Below are positions 1 to 6,027 of a stretch of DNA of 9,684 nucleotides, in pieces. The notes below the pieces were generated by a model that did not search any database, was not told where the DNA came from, and saw nothing but the letters and a program-made list of their open reading frames with translations. The stretch lies in contig CANRMU010000028.1 of NCBI GenBank assembly GCA_947631895.1, forward strand, positions 1 to 9,684, given 5' to 3'. Numbering within the stretch: position 1 is the first letter of the stretch; each line of letters opens with the position of its first letter. A program made the translations under genes and the position numbers. This stretch comes from an uncultured Bacilli bacterium. Lineage in GTDB: Bacteria; Bacillota_I; Bacilli_A; RF39; UBA660.

Positions 1-312
1 TTTATAATCTAAATCAAAATATTTTTTAGCATTTACTAAAGCAATATCAGGATGAATTTTAAATGTTTCTTTAGCAGTATAATTTATTGTATCTGTATCT
101 TTAAAAAAGTCATGTAAAAGGGCTGCTCTTGTAGCTCTTTCATAATCCATATTTAATTTTTTAGTTATAATGTATGTTCCTTTAGCAACTCTTAAGCAAT
201 GATGATATCTACTAATTCCATGATGAAGTTCATCTTGTAAATCATTAAAGTTACTATTTTTCAATATATCATTAATTATATTTTGAAATTCATTTTCCTT
301 TTTGATACTCAT
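1..312 (-). CDS. HD-domain hydrolase, 3'-truncated by window edge
   Basis: The first 104 codons are present and the gene continues past the left edge. The translation has the HD-superfamily metal-site pattern: a histidine pair in RYHH (residues 35-38), then ALLHD (64-68) carrying the HD dyad, followed by an HPDIAL segment (87-92) common in small bacterial HD hydrolases. HD proteins use these residues to hold divalent metals and hydrolyse phosphoester bonds, often of nucleotides; the substrate cannot be told here. The ATG is well placed behind GAGGTGAG, about 8 nt upstream, and a promoter lies just beyond. It is transcribed separately from the upstream 251-aa gene, although no terminator separates the two. 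The HD assignment is firm; the cellular role is unknown. Confidence 0.8.
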   Translation of the reverse strand, partial: MSIKKENEFQNIINDILKNSNFNDLQDELHHGISRYHHCLRVAKGTYIITKKLNMDYERATRAALLHDFFKDTDTINYTAKETFKIHPDIALVNAKKYFDLDYK

Positions 313-338
313 TTGTATTTCTCACCTCGGACTATACC

Positions 339-366
339 ATTGTACCATAAACATCAAAAAAATCAA
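339..366 (-). promoter_or_regulatory. Promoter of the HD-domain gene
   Basis: Read on the minus strand there is TTGATT, a 16-bp spacer, then TACAAT inside the extended -10 context TATGGTACAAT. It lies 27 bp upstream of the HD-gene start, leaving room for the GAGGTGAG ribosome site. The 12-bp stretch TTATGGTACAAT is repeated exactly at the rbgA promoter. Confidence 0.65.
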
Positions 367-375
367 GTTGAACTA

Positions 376-406
376 TTTTAATATATGACTAAATTTTTAA
401 TATATG
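376..406. repeat. 12-bp direct repeat upstream of HD-gene promoter
   Basis: TTTTAATATATG occurs twice, at 376-387 and 395-406, with starts 19 bp apart. The pair lies between the stop codon of the 251-aa gene and the -35 of the HD gene. It may be an AT-rich promoter-proximal element or a regulator site, but in a genome this AT-rich chance is a real alternative. Confidence 0.4.
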
Positions 407-408
407 CT

Positions 409-1164
409 TTATAAACGTAATCTTCTAATCCCTTCTTTATCGCGTTTTAAAAGGATTTCTTCATTATTAGCATATTCACTTATTTTTTTAAAATTTTCTT
501 CATTAGTAATTTTGGTAAAAACTTGTATACGACCTAATTTATCATCACTCATTCCTTTTAAAACCGTATAAGTAGCATTACTTACTTCAATTTTATAACT
601 AATAATATCAGTTAAAGGATCTTTAGTATTTACTAAAGGATTTTCAGCATAAAAAATTTGAAAATTATGTTCTTTACATACATTTGTATTACCGTTAGTA
701 ATTAATTGCCAATAAACATTTTGTTTTTGATATTTAGCTTTAAAAATATTAAAATAACCATTTGCTTCTCTATAATATATATTCATAGGATGTTTACTTA
801 ATTGTTCAATTTTTAATCGTAAAACAAATTCTTTAACTAATCGATTCATAGCAATTAAGCTTTCATTATTTTTGATAGTTAAAAAATATTTATAATCATA
901 ATTAGGATAGTTTAACTTTAAATCATTGTCATCTTCTACAATATTTGTAATTTCTTTTTCAATATTTAATGATTGTTCAATATTTATTTTATCATGGTTA
1001 AATAATAAACCAATATCGTAAAATAAACATTTAAAATCAGGTAAATCATAGTAATAATACAATTTTTTTAAAATTTCTGATTTATTTACTTTAGTAATTC
1101 CCTCTTTATATAATAAAGCAAAAAATAAACTAGTAAATTCAGATTTAGTAAAATATTCTTTCAT
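409..1164 (-). CDS. Hypothetical protein, 251 aa
   Basis: I do not recognise this protein. It is soluble-looking, with no signal peptide or membrane segment, and rich in Lys, Asn, Ile and Tyr. The N-terminal 50 residues read like a small helical region (FTSLFFALLYKEGITKVNK followed by a KKLYYYYDLP turn). The C-terminal half alternates short hydrophobic strands with polar stretches, and the end is basic (KRDKEGIRRLRL). The ATG follows a GC-rich GGGGCGTGAG stretch that serves as an imperfect ribosome site, with a consensus-like promoter immediately upstream. The gene is divergent from the DUF6512-like gene. Codon use and AT content match the neighbours, and the long intact frame with good expression signals supports a real gene. 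Confidence 0.75.
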   Translation of the reverse strand: MKEYFTKSEFTSLFFALLYKEGITKVNKSEILKKLYYYYDLPDFKCLFYDIGLLFNHDKINIEQSLNIEKEITNIVEDDNDLKLNYPNYDYKYFLTIKNNESLIAMNRLVKEFVLRLKIEQLSKHPMNIYYREANGYFNIFKAKYQKQNVYWQLITNGNTNVCKEHNFQIFYAENPLVNTKDPLTDIISYKIEVSNATYTVLKGMSDDKLGRIQVFTKITNEENFKKISEYANNEEILLKRDKEGIRRLRL

Positions 1165-1184
1165 TTAACTCACGCCCCAATTAA

Positions 1185-1213
1185 ATTATAATGGTTTATT
1201 TGATTAAAATCAA
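1185..1213 (-). promoter_or_regulatory. Promoter of the 251-aa gene
   Basis: On the minus strand TTGATT is followed by exactly 17 bp and then a perfect TATAAT. Transcription would begin about 14 nt before the ATG, giving a very short leader. The -35 is one arm of the inverted repeat shared with the divergent promoter. Confidence 0.75.
1200..1213. promoter_or_regulatory. 14-bp inverted repeat in divergent promoter region
   Basis: TTGATT-AA-AATCAA is a perfect inverted repeat. The right arm is the -35 of the minus-strand promoter, and the left arm is the best -35 candidate for the plus-strand promoter. It could be an operator for coordinated control of both genes, or simply two -35 elements placed back to back. 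No regulator gene is identifiable beside it. Confidence 0.5.
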
Positions 1214-1230
1214 TTTAAAAAGCATATAAT
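1200..1230 (+). promoter_or_regulatory. Promoter of the DUF6512-like gene
   Basis: A perfect TATAAT at 1225-1230 is preceded by TTGATT with a 19-bp spacer, longer than optimal. Transcription would start near 1237, almost on top of the GGTGG ribosome site, so the mRNA leader would be only about 9 nt. Confidence 0.55.
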
Positions 1231-1245
1231 TAATATGGTGGACTT

Positions 1246-1743
1246 ATGAATAAATTAATAAAATTTAAAATATGGGGAACTTTAATAATCTTTTTATTAT
1301 GCTTTATCTTTCATTTTGCTTATGACTTTTGGCCTAATATTTTCTTTAAAATTCTTTTTCCAGTTAATGAAAGTATTTGGGAACATATGAAATTAATTTT
1401 TACATCTTATATATTTTATGGAATAATAGAATACTTTTTAATTAGAAAAAAGATTAATTTTAATAATTATATATTAAGTCTTTTTTTAGCACCTACAATT
1501 GGAATTATTTTATATTTAATTTTATTTATTCCTTTATTTTTAAAATATGGGGAAAATATAATTATTAGTCTTAGTTTATTATTTTTCATAATTATTATTG
1601 AAGAAATTATTAGTTATTATTTATTAATTGAGAAAAAATTTAAATATGAAAAGATTATTGGTTTAATAGGAATTTTTATTATATATGTAATATTTGCTTA
1701 TTTAACTTATTTTCCTTTAGTTAATTTTTTATTTTACTATTAA
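1246..1743 (+). CDS. DUF6512-like integral membrane protein, 165 aa
   Basis: This is a strongly hydrophobic protein with about five membrane spans (near residues 9-27, 48-66, 75-98, 105-127 and 137-157) and short loops. The motif PVNESIWEHMK at 39-49, just before the second span, is the hallmark I associate with the DUF6512 family of small Bacillota membrane proteins; their function is not established. The ATG lies 4-5 nt after GGTGGA. It is the only plus-strand gene in the window, divergent from the 251-aa gene and convergent with tRNA-Leu, so it is a single-gene transcript ending at the hairpin right after its stop. The membrane location is certain from composition; the family name comes from motif recall without a search. 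Confidence 0.7.
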   Translation: MNKLIKFKIWGTLIIFLLCFIFHFAYDFWPNIFFKILFPVNESIWEHMKLIFTSYIFYGIIEYFLIRKKINFNNYILSLFLAPTIGIILYLILFIPLFLKYGENIIISLSLLFFIIIIEEIISYYLLIEKKFKYEKIIGLIGIFIIYVIFAYLTYFPLVNFLFYY

Positions 1744-1744
1744 A

Positions 1745-1762
1745 AAAAGACCTTAGTCTTTT
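1745..1762. terminator. Bidirectional hairpin terminator between DUF6512-like gene and tRNA-Leu
   Basis: AAAAGAC-CTTA-GTCTTTT forms a 7-bp stem starting just after the plus-strand stop codon. On the minus strand it ends in seven consecutive T residues, which suits termination of the tRNA-Leu transcript about 10 nt after its CCA. On the plus strand the T-run is shorter (TTTTATATT). The stem has only two G-C pairs, so it is weak. Confidence 0.6.
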
Positions 1763-1772
1763 ATATTCATTT

Positions 1773-1860
1773 TGGTGCTCGTATTCGGACTTGAACCGAA
1801 ACTTTCTTTAGGAAAAATAGATTTTGAGTCTATCGCGTCTACCAATTTCGCCATACGAGC
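1773..1860 (-). tRNA. tRNA-Leu(CAA)
   Basis: A full class II tRNA of 88 nt with an encoded CCA. The acceptor stem pairs GCTCGTA with TACGAGC, and the discriminator is A. The anticodon loop CTCAAAA sits on the stem ATAGA/TCTAT and places CAA at 1824-1826, reading UUG leucine codons. A variable arm (TTTC...GAAA) follows, then the T arm TTCGG-TTCAAGT-CCGAA. The gene lies 36 bp after the two-TM protein gene and may be read through from it as well as from its own promoter. Confidence 0.95.
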
Positions 1861-1878
1861 AATTAAATTTGTACTATA

Positions 1879-1906
1879 AGTATAGCACAAATAAAATTAT
1901 TTTCCA
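1879..1906 (-). promoter_or_regulatory. Probable extended -10 promoter of tRNA-Leu
   Basis: TGCTATACT on the minus strand (1879-1887) matches an extended -10, 18 bp upstream of the mature tRNA 5' end. A weak -35-like TGGAAA lies 16 bp further upstream, inside the last codons of the preceding gene. Confidence 0.45.
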
Positions 1907-2220
1907 TTCTTTTTAGCTTTTTTTTCTTCTTTAATGGCAAATAAATTCAAATTTTTTCTTCTTAAATAAAATGATGCGGTAATGAAAAAAATTGAGGCAA
2001 TAAGTAGGGGTATTGAACTTACCCATGTAGTCCAATCAACTTTATTATTAAGATAATTATTGGTAAGAATATATAGAGAAAATAATATGCCTATTGTTCC
2101 TGTTAGGGATAATCTAAACAATCTAACTCGCATTAAATTTCCTTCTTTAGTATTATAATAAGCAATTTTACAAGCTTTTTTTTCTTTTTTAGACATTCTT
2201 TGATATTTTGTTTTCATCAT
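1897..2220 (-). CDS. Small two-TM membrane protein, 107 aa
   Basis: I do not recognise a family. The protein has a Lys/Arg-rich N-terminus (residues 1-35), a first membrane span at about 36-54, a short loop with VDWTTW, a second span at about 66-87, and a strongly basic tail ending KKAKKNGK. By the positive-inside rule both ends should be cytoplasmic, giving a membrane hairpin. The gene begins ATGATG; AAGAAG lies 6 nt before the first ATG and 9 before the second, so either may start. It has its own strong promoter in the short gap after the dehydrogenase gene, and tRNA-Leu follows without a terminator. Confidence 0.7.
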   Translation of the reverse strand: MMKTKYQRMSKKEKKACKIAYYNTKEGNLMRVRLFRLSLTGTIGILFSLYILTNNYLNNKVDWTTWVSSIPLLIASIFFITASFYLRRKNLNLFAIKEEKKAKKNGK

Positions 2221-2238
2221 TAATCACTTCTTTATATG

Positions 2239-2267
2239 AGTATATCAATATTTTATTTTAAAAACAA
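2239..2267 (-). promoter_or_regulatory. Promoter of the two-TM protein gene
   Basis: Minus-strand TTGTTT, a 17-bp spacer and TATACT, ending 18 bp upstream of the start codon. It begins only 7 bp after the dehydrogenase stop codon, with no visible terminator between, so the gene could receive both read-through and its own transcripts. Confidence 0.65.
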
Positions 2268-2274
2268 TTCTTTT

Positions 2275-3195
2275 TTAACCCATTACTTGCCCACCATTAT
2301 TATGAATTACTTGGCCGGTTACATAACTTGAATCATCGCTTGCTAAAAAAACAAAGGTTGGGGCTAATTCATAAGGCATTGCTCCTCTTGCCATAGCAGA
2401 ATCTGCACCTAAAGAAGGAATTTTTTCTTTTACCCAACAAGCTGGTTGCAGCGGTGTCCAAAAAAATCCTGGAGCAATGGCATTAACTCTTATATTTTTT
2501 AGGGCTAAATTTCTTGCCAAAGCTCTAGTAAACCCCACAATAGCACCTTTTGTAGTTACATAATCAATCAATTGTGGTTCACCATAAAAGGCGGTTACTG
2601 AAGATAAATTGATAATTGATGAACCGCTTTTTAAATATGGTAAAACTTCTTTGGTTAAATAAAACATTCCATAAACATTTACTTTCATGGTCCAATCAAA
2701 TTGTTCATCACTTATACAATCTAGAGTATCTTGTTGATACTGAACTCCAGCATTATTTACTAAAATATCAATTTTACCAAAAGTATTAATAGTTTCTTCG
2801 ACAATTTGTTTGCAAAAATCATGATTAGCAATATTACCTTGAATTAATAAACATTCTCCACCTAATTTTTCAATATAATTTTTAGTATCATTTGCATCTT
2901 TAATTTCATTAAAATATGGAATAACAACTTTAGCCCCTTCTTTTACAAAAGCAATTGCACAAGCTTTACCAAGCCCACTATCACCACCTGTAATAATTGC
3001 TACTTTATTATTTAATTTTCCACTCCCAACATAATTAGGATTATCAAATATTGGTAATGGATTCATTAAATATTCCATTCCTGGTTGTTCATCTTGGGAT
3101 TGTTCTGGCGCTAAAATGTCATATACTTTGCATTCAACACCCTTATCTTTAAAATATTTATAATAAGTATTCCCCAATTTATAATCATAATCCAT
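2275..3195 (-). CDS. Short-chain dehydrogenase/reductase, GSP39/YhdF-type
   Basis: A classical SDR oxidoreductase using NAD(P)H in the cytoplasm. After an extension of about 60 residues containing EQPGMEYLMNPLPIFDNP, typical of the YhdF/YdaD (general stress protein 39) subgroup, comes the Rossmann fold: cofactor loop TGGDSGLG (69-76), NNAG (147-150), and the catalytic tetrad N173, S199, Y212 and K216 (YVTTK). A PG motif follows at 242-243, and the C-terminal YVTGQVIHNNGG is usual for the fold. The length of 306 aa fits the subgroup. The ATG has a near-perfect AGGGAGG site 8 nt upstream. The substrate is unknown; homologues in Bacillus are linked to general stress. Its base composition looks slightly less AT-rich than its neighbours, which might reflect high expression or acquisition. 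Confidence 0.92.
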   Translation of the reverse strand: MDYDYKLGNTYYKYFKDKGVECKVYDILAPEQSQDEQPGMEYLMNPLPIFDNPNYVGSGKLNNKVAIITGGDSGLGKACAIAFVKEGAKVVIPYFNEIKDANDTKNYIEKLGGECLLIQGNIANHDFCKQIVEETINTFGKIDILVNNAGVQYQQDTLDCISDEQFDWTMKVNVYGMFYLTKEVLPYLKSGSSIINLSSVTAFYGEPQLIDYVTTKGAIVGFTRALARNLALKNIRVNAIAPGFFWTPLQPACWVKEKIPSLGADSAMARGAMPYELAPTFVFLASDDSSYVTGQVIHNNGGQVMG

Positions 3196-3222
3196 TTTTT
3201 AAACCTCCCTAAGATAATATAT

Positions 3223-3246
3223 GTATAATCTTTGATGGGGTTATAC
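3223..3246. repeat. Inverted repeat GTATAA-N12-TTATAC upstream of dehydrogenase gene
   Basis: Perfect 6-bp arms at 3223-3228 and 3241-3246 lie 28-51 bp upstream of the dehydrogenase start. The arms overlap the only -10-like sequences in this leader (TATACA, TATAAC), and no good -35 pairs with either. It could be an operator; the arms are short enough to be chance. Confidence 0.35.
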
Positions 3247-3262
3247 CTAAAAAATGCCAAAT

Positions 3263-3282
3263 AAAAAACCCTTATATAAGGG
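3263..3282 (-). terminator. Intrinsic terminator of the tRNA-Ile/tRNA-Glu transcript
   Basis: The 14-nt palindrome CCCTTATATAAGGG (3269-3282) gives a 5-bp stem with three G-C pairs and a 4-nt loop. On the minus strand it is followed directly by six T residues. It lies 12 nt after the tRNA-Glu CCA. Confidence 0.85.
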
Positions 3283-3294
3283 ATAATTACAATT

Positions 3295-3371
3295 TGGTGA
3301 CCCGTACGGGATTTGAACCCATGAATGCATGCGTGAAAGGCATGTGTGTTCAACCACTTCACCAACGGGCC
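3295..3371 (-). tRNA. tRNA-Glu(UUC)
   Basis: A 77-nt cloverleaf with encoded CCA. The acceptor GGCCCGT pairs with ACGGGTC (one G-T), and the discriminator is A. The anticodon loop CTTTCAC on the stem CATGC/GCATG gives TTC at 3335-3337. The T arm is TGGG-TTCAAAT-CCCG. It lies 4 bp after tRNA-Ile and is clearly co-transcribed with it. Confidence 0.96.
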
Positions 3372-3375
3372 AAAA

Positions 3376-3452
<77 letters not shown>

Positions 3453-3472
3453 ATTTCGTCGTTGACTTCTTA

Positions 3473-3501
3473 ATTCTATCTTATAAAGGCAATTTTTTCA
3501 A
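3473..3501 (-). promoter_or_regulatory. Promoter of the tRNA-Ile/tRNA-Glu pair
   Basis: Minus-strand TTGAAA, exactly 17 bp, then TAGAAT. This is a near-consensus vegetative promoter placed as expected for a stable-RNA gene. Confidence 0.75.
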
Positions 3502-3515
3502 GTACTTTTTGTTAA

Positions 3516-3537
3516 TTTTGACTTAAAATCGTCAAAA
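3516..3537. repeat. Inverted repeat TTTTGAC-N8-GTCAAAA after tRNA-Gln
   Basis: Perfect 7-bp arms with an 8-nt loop, flanked by imperfectly matching TGTTAA and ACA. It lies 11 bp downstream of the tRNA-Gln CCA and 14 bp upstream of the next promoter. It may be a transcription end or processing hairpin for the topA/tRNA-Gln transcript, but no U-run follows it on the minus strand. Confidence 0.45.
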
Positions 3538-3547
3538 ACATTTAAAA

Positions 3548-3623
3548 TGGCTACCCAGGTAGGATTCGAACCTACGAAATGATGGGGTCAGAGCCCATTG
3601 CCTTACCGCTTGGCTACTGGGTA
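3548..3623 (-). tRNA. tRNA-Gln(CUG)
   Basis: A 76-nt cloverleaf with encoded CCA. The acceptor TACCCAG pairs with CTGGGTA, giving the U1-A72 pair typical of glutamine tRNAs; the discriminator is G. The anticodon loop CTCTGAC on the stem ATGGG/CCCAT gives CTG at 3589-3591, reading CAG only. It starts 27 bp after the stop of the 112-aa gene, with a hairpin in between, so it may be the last element of the topA operon. Confidence 0.95.
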
Positions 3624-3629
3624 ATATAA

Positions 3630-3655
3630 CGTAAATATTAAAAATAATATTTACG
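3630..3655. other. 10-bp perfect stem-loop between the 112-aa gene and tRNA-Gln
   Basis: CGTAAATATT and AATATTTACG are perfect arms around a 6-nt loop; the structure includes the stop codon of the 112-aa gene. Read plus-strand it is followed by ATTTTTTT and would look like a terminator, but the genes here run the other way. On the minus strand no U-run follows, and tRNA-Gln begins 7 bp later. Possible roles are an RNA-processing site, an mRNA 3'-end stabiliser, or a block to antisense transcription. Confidence 0.55.
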
Positions 3656-3989
3656 ATTTTTTTCTAATAATTTTTTCTTCTCTAATAAGTTTATTTAAGG
3701 CCATTATAGCATATTCTTCAATACTCATACCATAGCCATACTTTTTCCAAGTATCACTATACTTATTTTCCCAAGCTTTAATTCTAAACATATATTCTGT
3801 TAAATTAGCATTTCGATAATCAGCTTCAATATGATTATGAGGATGATATTTTTGATATATTTTTTGATATTTAATAGCCTCTAATCTTTCTTTTAAAACT
3901 TTTAAATATTCTTTAGGATTTAACTTAGTATTTCTTCTTAAATAATCTAATTTTTCTTCATTGTATTCATCAAAATAAATATTGTACAA
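3651..3989 (-). CDS. Hypothetical protein downstream of topA, 112 aa, TTG start
   Basis: I do not recognise this protein. It is charged and mostly helical-looking, with no membrane segment: an acidic/aromatic N-terminus (YNIYFDEYNEEKLDYLRRN), a Lys/Glu-rich middle, an HPHNH cluster near residues 50-54, and a basic tail IIRKKS. I place the start at the TTG one base after the topA stop codon, because AGGAG (3996-4000, inside the last topA codons) lies exactly 6 nt upstream. A GTG at 4016 in the same frame would add nine residues but has no ribosome site and would overlap topA by 26 bp. Translation is probably coupled to topA. The intact frame and ribosome site support a real gene. Confidence 0.65.
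   Translation of the reverse strand: MYNIYFDEYNEEKLDYLRRNTKLNPKEYLKVLKERLEAIKYQKIYQKYHPHNHIEADYRNANLTEYMFRIKAWENKYSDTWKKYGYGMSIEEYAIMALNKLIREEKIIRKKS
3703..3711 (-). promoter_or_regulatory. Possible internal promoter for tRNA-Gln
   Basis: TGCTATAAT on the minus strand is a perfect extended -10, located inside the 112-aa gene about 80 bp upstream of tRNA-Gln. No convincing -35 is present, and the sequence also encodes Ala-Ile-Met, so it may be coincidental. Confidence 0.3.
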
Positions 3990-3990
3990 A

Positions 3991-6027
3991 CTAATCTCCT
4001 GCCTTTTGATAATCACAATTCATACAAACAACTTTATCTTTTTTTTCGACTAATAAACTATTACATTCTGGACAAGTCTCTCCGGTAGGTTTATCCCAAC
4101 TTGCAAAATTACATTTAGGATAATTATTGCATCCATAAAATATTTTACCACGTTTTGTTTTTCTTTCAACAATATCACCATCACATTTAGGACATTTACA
4201 AACACTTACAACAACTTTTTCTTGCTTTTTAATATATTTACATTCTGGATAGTTAGAACAAGCTGTAAACTCCCCATATTTTCCTCTTCTAATAACTAAA
4301 GGATTTCCACATTCTGGACAAGTCTCTCCTGTTTCCTTTGCTTCCTTTTTTTCCATTTTATTAAAAGCTGTTTCAACTAATGGTTCAAAATCATTGTAAA
4401 AGTCTTTTAAAACTTTTATATGATTTAATTTATCTTCAGCGATTAAATCTAAATCATTTTCCATATTAGCTGTATATTTAACATTAATAATATCTTTAAA
4501 AAATTCTTGCAATTTATCAGTTGTTTCAATCCCAATTTCCGTTGGATAAAACTTTTTATCTTCTAATTTAACATATTCTCTTTCTTTTAGAGTAGTTATA
4601 ATTGGAGCATAGGTACTAGGTCTTCCTATTCCTAAACTTTCCATTTCTTTAATTAAAGAACTTTCAGTATATCTTGGTTCTGGTTTAGTAAAATGTTGTT
4701 CTTTTTTTATTTCATTAGAAACAATTACATTACTATGATAATTTTTTAAATCAGGTAATATACTATCTTTTTGATCTTCAAATTCTCGATAAACTTTTAA
4801 ATAACCATCAAAGATTAAGACTGAACCTGTTGCTTTAAATAAATAATCATTATTATTTAAAGTAACAGTTGTATTATTTAAAATAGCTTCTTTCATAATA
4901 CTTGCTAAAGCTCTTTTATAAATTAAATTATATAATTTATATTCATCACTATCTAAATATTTTTTAATACTTTCTGGAGTTCTATTAATACTTGTTGGTC
5001 TAATACCTTCATGAGCATCTTGAACATTTTCTTTTTTCTTACTTACTTTAATAGAACCAACATATTCCTTACCAAAAACTTCTTCAATATATTTTTTAGT
5101 TTCACTTACAAATTCCGGACTTACCCTGTCAGAATCGGTACGCATATAAGTTATTAAACCAACACTTTCTCCACCAAGACTTACTCCTTCATATAATTTT
5201 TGAGCAATTCTCATTGTTTTAGCAGGTGGAAAATTTAATTTGGATGAAGCAAGTTGTTGCATAGTAGTTGTTTTAAATACTGGTTTACTGCTTCTTTTAC
5301 TTTCTTTTTCTAAAACATCAACTATCTTAAAGGAATTACTTAATTTATTTAAAATATCATTAGCTTCTTCTTCACTATTTATTTTAATTTTTTTATTAAG
5401 ATATTTTTCTAACTCAGCTTCAAAATCATTAAAAATAGCTGTAATAGTCCAATATTCTTCCGGAACAAAAGCTAGAATTTCTCTTTCCCTATCAACAATT
5501 AGTTTTAAAGCTACACTTTGAACTCTTCCTGCTGATTTACCACCTGTTTTACTTTGCATTAATTTACTTAATCTAAATCCAATAATTCGATCTAATATTC
5601 TTCTTGTTTCTTGACTTTTAACTAAATCATCATCTATTTTTCGAGGATTATCAATAGCATTTAATACAACGTTTTTAGTTATTTCATTAAATGTTACTCT
5701 TACATAATCATCCTCTTTAATATTTAAAGCTTCTTTTAAATGCCAAGATATTGCTTCTCCCTCACGGTCTGGGTCAGTTGCTAAATAAACCATTTTGGCT
5801 TCTTTAACATCTTTTTTTAAATCACTAATTAACTTTTTCTTACCTTTAATAGGAGTATAAGTTGGTTTAAAATCACCATCAACATCAACACCTAAACCAA
5901 ACTTTCCAGTTGTCGCTAAATCCATAATGTGACCTTTACTAGAAACAACTTTAAAATCACTACCTAAAAAAGCCCCAATTGTTTTACTTTTATGTGGTGA
6001 TTCCACAATCATTAATTTATTCATCAT
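3991..6027 (-). CDS. topA: DNA topoisomerase I (type IA)
   Basis: Relaxes negatively supercoiled DNA by passing one strand through a transient 5'-phosphotyrosyl break. The TOPRIM domain has E9 (VESP) and DPDREGE (85-91). The SAGRVQ motif is at 165-170, and the catalytic tyrosine is Y294 in GLITYMRTDS. GIGRPSTYA (466-474) is the conserved site late in the core. The C-terminus carries three C4 zinc ribbons: C570/C573/C590/C596, C612/C615/C633/C639 and C652/C655/C668/C671. At 678 aa it is a normal full-length enzyme. The gene starts ATGATG inside the last codons of the upstream gene; AAAGGA is 4 nt from the first ATG and 7 nt from the second, so the start may be 6024. Overlap with its upstream neighbour implies coupled translation. 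Confidence 0.98.
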   Translation of the reverse strand: MMNKLMIVESPHKSKTIGAFLGSDFKVVSSKGHIMDLATTGKFGLGVDVDGDFKPTYTPIKGKKKLISDLKKDVKEAKMVYLATDPDREGEAISWHLKEALNIKEDDYVRVTFNEITKNVVLNAIDNPRKIDDDLVKSQETRRILDRIIGFRLSKLMQSKTGGKSAGRVQSVALKLIVDREREILAFVPEEYWTITAIFNDFEAELEKYLNKKIKINSEEEANDILNKLSNSFKIVDVLEKESKRSSKPVFKTTTMQQLASSKLNFPPAKTMRIAQKLYEGVSLGGESVGLITYMRTDSDRVSPEFVSETKKYIEEVFGKEYVGSIKVSKKKENVQDAHEGIRPTSINRTPESIKKYLDSDEYKLYNLIYKRALASIMKEAILNNTTVTLNNNDYLFKATGSVLIFDGYLKVYREFEDQKDSILPDLKNYHSNVIVSNEIKKEQHFTKPEPRYTESSLIKEMESLGIGRPSTYAPIITTLKEREYVKLEDKKFYPTEIGIETTDKLQEFFKDIINVKYTANMENDLDLIAEDKLNHIKVLKDFYNDFEPLVETAFNKMEKKEAKETGETCPECGNPLVIRRGKYGEFTACSNYPECKYIKKQEKVVVSVCKCPKCDGDIVERKTKRGKIFYGCNNYPKCNFASWDKPTGETCPECNSLLVEKKDKVVCMNCDYQKAGD
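3996..4000 (-). promoter_or_regulatory. Ribosome binding site selecting the TTG start
   Basis: AGGAG inside the final topA codons, 6 nt before the TTG at 3989. It decides the start of the 112-aa gene over the in-frame GTG at 4016. Confidence 0.65.

Noticed and set aside
3239..3270. SigB-like promoter (GTTTTT-N14-AGGTAT) before the dehydrogenase, suggested by the stress-protein homology
   Set aside because: The -35 half is the U-run of the tRNA terminator, the match is partial, and there is no evidence that this organism has SigB.
3111..3365. 84-aa minus-strand open frame
   Set aside because: It runs through tRNA-Glu, its terminator and the start of the dehydrogenase gene in another frame; no ribosome site and no family resemblance.
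5240..5521. 93-aa plus-strand open frame
   Set aside because: It is antisense to the catalytic core of topA, is low-complexity in Ser/Leu, and has no ribosome site.
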